From positions 1 to 5,864 of the forward strand of contig JBMNSQ010000107.1 in assembly GCA_050945275.1 (NCBI GenBank): a DNA stretch of 5,864 nucleotides, given 5' to 3'. The stretch comes from JAAYWY01 sp050945275. Lineage in GTDB: Bacteria; Bacillota; DTU030; DUMP01. The notes beneath the pieces were generated by a model. That model did not search any database. It worked only from the letters and a program-made list of their open reading frames with translations, and was not told the origin of the DNA. Position 1 is the stretch's first letter; each line of letters begins with the position of its first letter. The translations under genes were made by a program, and so were the position numbers. Positions 5,399 through 5,864 of this stretch are shown here, one piece after another.

Positions 5399-5864
5399 TT
5401 ATTTGCCCCTGTTCAACAATTCTGGATGCTCACGATAAATTCGTTCCAGTTCTGTTCCTATAGGTTCTTCCCATTTATACTGCTGACCGTAAAACTTCTT
5501 CATAAAATCCTCAAGCCAGCCTAATTCGTCCATTTTCTTTATTTCCCCGACCGACTTGCCGGTAGCATCTGCAAACATCCGGTAGTCTGCCTCTGAAAAT
5601 CTTGGCGTTTCCCCGGTTTGCCATTGCCCCGTCATTCTGGGAGCATAACTTTCAAGCTGCCTGAAGCCTCTGGCAATATCAGCAGGTGCGGCCCCTTTCG
5701 GTGGCGTACTAACTTCCATAATATTTTGCCACATATCCTTATACCTGTTCTGCGCATATTCGCTCATTTGATCCAGCGTTACCCCGTGCTTTTTGTACGA
5801 AGCAAAGTTAGCCGGATGATTGACGTATTCCATAACGTCGTTTATACCTGCCCCTGCCGAAATC
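5399..5864 (-). CDS. Hypothetical protein, C-terminal part (5' end outside window)
   Basis: I do not recognise this family. The frame ends in TAA at 5399-5401 and stays open to the right edge. A Met at 5833 would give 144 residues, but the frame continues upstream of it for at least ten more codons (reading ISAGAGINDV) and no well-placed Shine-Dalgarno precedes that Met, so the true start is probably outside the window. The visible part is hydrophilic, rich in Tyr, Trp, Met, Lys and Glu, with no membrane segment and no catalytic motif I can name. Counted from that Met, residues 52-61 read DIARGFRQLE, closely like two motifs in the N-terminus of the downstream giant protein. That similarity and the 31-base spacing suggest the two products are co-expressed and may share a partner or a location, for example within a virion; this is inference. 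Confidence 0.8.
   Translation of the reverse strand, partial: ISAGAGINDVMEYVNHPANFASYKKHGVTLDQMSEYAQNRYKDMWQNIMEVSTPPKGAAPADIARGFRQLESYAPRMTGQWQTGETPRFSEADYRMFADATGKSVGEIKKMDELGWLEDFMKKFYGQQYKWEEPIGTELERIYREHPELLNRGK

Noticed and set aside
5831..5833. The Met at 5833 as the true start of the upstream gene
   Set aside because: No Shine-Dalgarno at a proper distance is seen and the frame remains open upstream to the window edge, so the gene more likely begins outside.
1..5864. CRISPR array, tRNA, insertion sequence or attachment site
   Set aside because: No regularly spaced repeats, cloverleaf, terminal inverted repeats or transposase motif could be seen; the repeats present are short and within coding sequence.

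Overview
The window is almost entirely protein-coding on the minus strand. One reading frame stays open from its start at 5367 to the left edge, at least 1789 codons without a stop. It runs through clearly separable modules joined by Lys/Glu/Pro/Ala-rich linkers. This is the layout of the very large, multi-enzyme 'polyvalent' proteins of tailed phages and conjugative elements (DarB-like proteins), which are packaged or transferred with the DNA. The likely source is therefore a phage, prophage or related element. The host cannot be fixed from this stretch; a GGGAGG ribosome site and free use of AGA/AGG and ATA codons fit many bacteria. No integrase, capsid, terminase or tRNA gene is visible to settle phage versus plasmid.

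Layout, in the direction of transcription (right to left): (1) 5864-5399, the 3' end of an unrecognised gene whose frame is open at the right edge. (2) 5398-5368, a 31-base gap holding a strong ribosome binding site, with no room for a convincing separate promoter or terminator, so the two genes are probably one operon. (3) 5367-1, the giant gene.

Modules of the giant protein, numbered from the Met at 5367: Pro-rich N-terminus with two copies of a D-L-x-R-x-F-R-x-L-E motif (1-180); a helical region with Gly/Ala-rich hydrophobic segments (about 220-443); an unassigned, probably beta-rich segment (444-540); a linker and an unassigned alpha/beta segment (about 614-715); a compact GGDEF-type nucleotidyl cyclase domain with SGDEF signature (about 758-895); an unassigned segment (about 925-1045); a zincin metallopeptidase domain with HEIGH (about 1060-1190); a segment containing W-E-M-T and GKPVPPEVL motifs (1233-1338); a charged helical region (1350-1560); and an N6-adenine-type DNA methyltransferase domain with NPPF (about 1565-1740). 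The protein continues beyond the window.

Three points stand out. A diguanylate-cyclase-like domain lacking the inhibitory site lies in the same chain as a protease and a DNA methyltransferase. A 70-bp in-frame duplication copies the tail of that cyclase domain to just after the protease domain. The short FR-containing motif is shared between the giant protein and the product of the upstream gene. All functional statements are from reading motifs by eye; no search was run.
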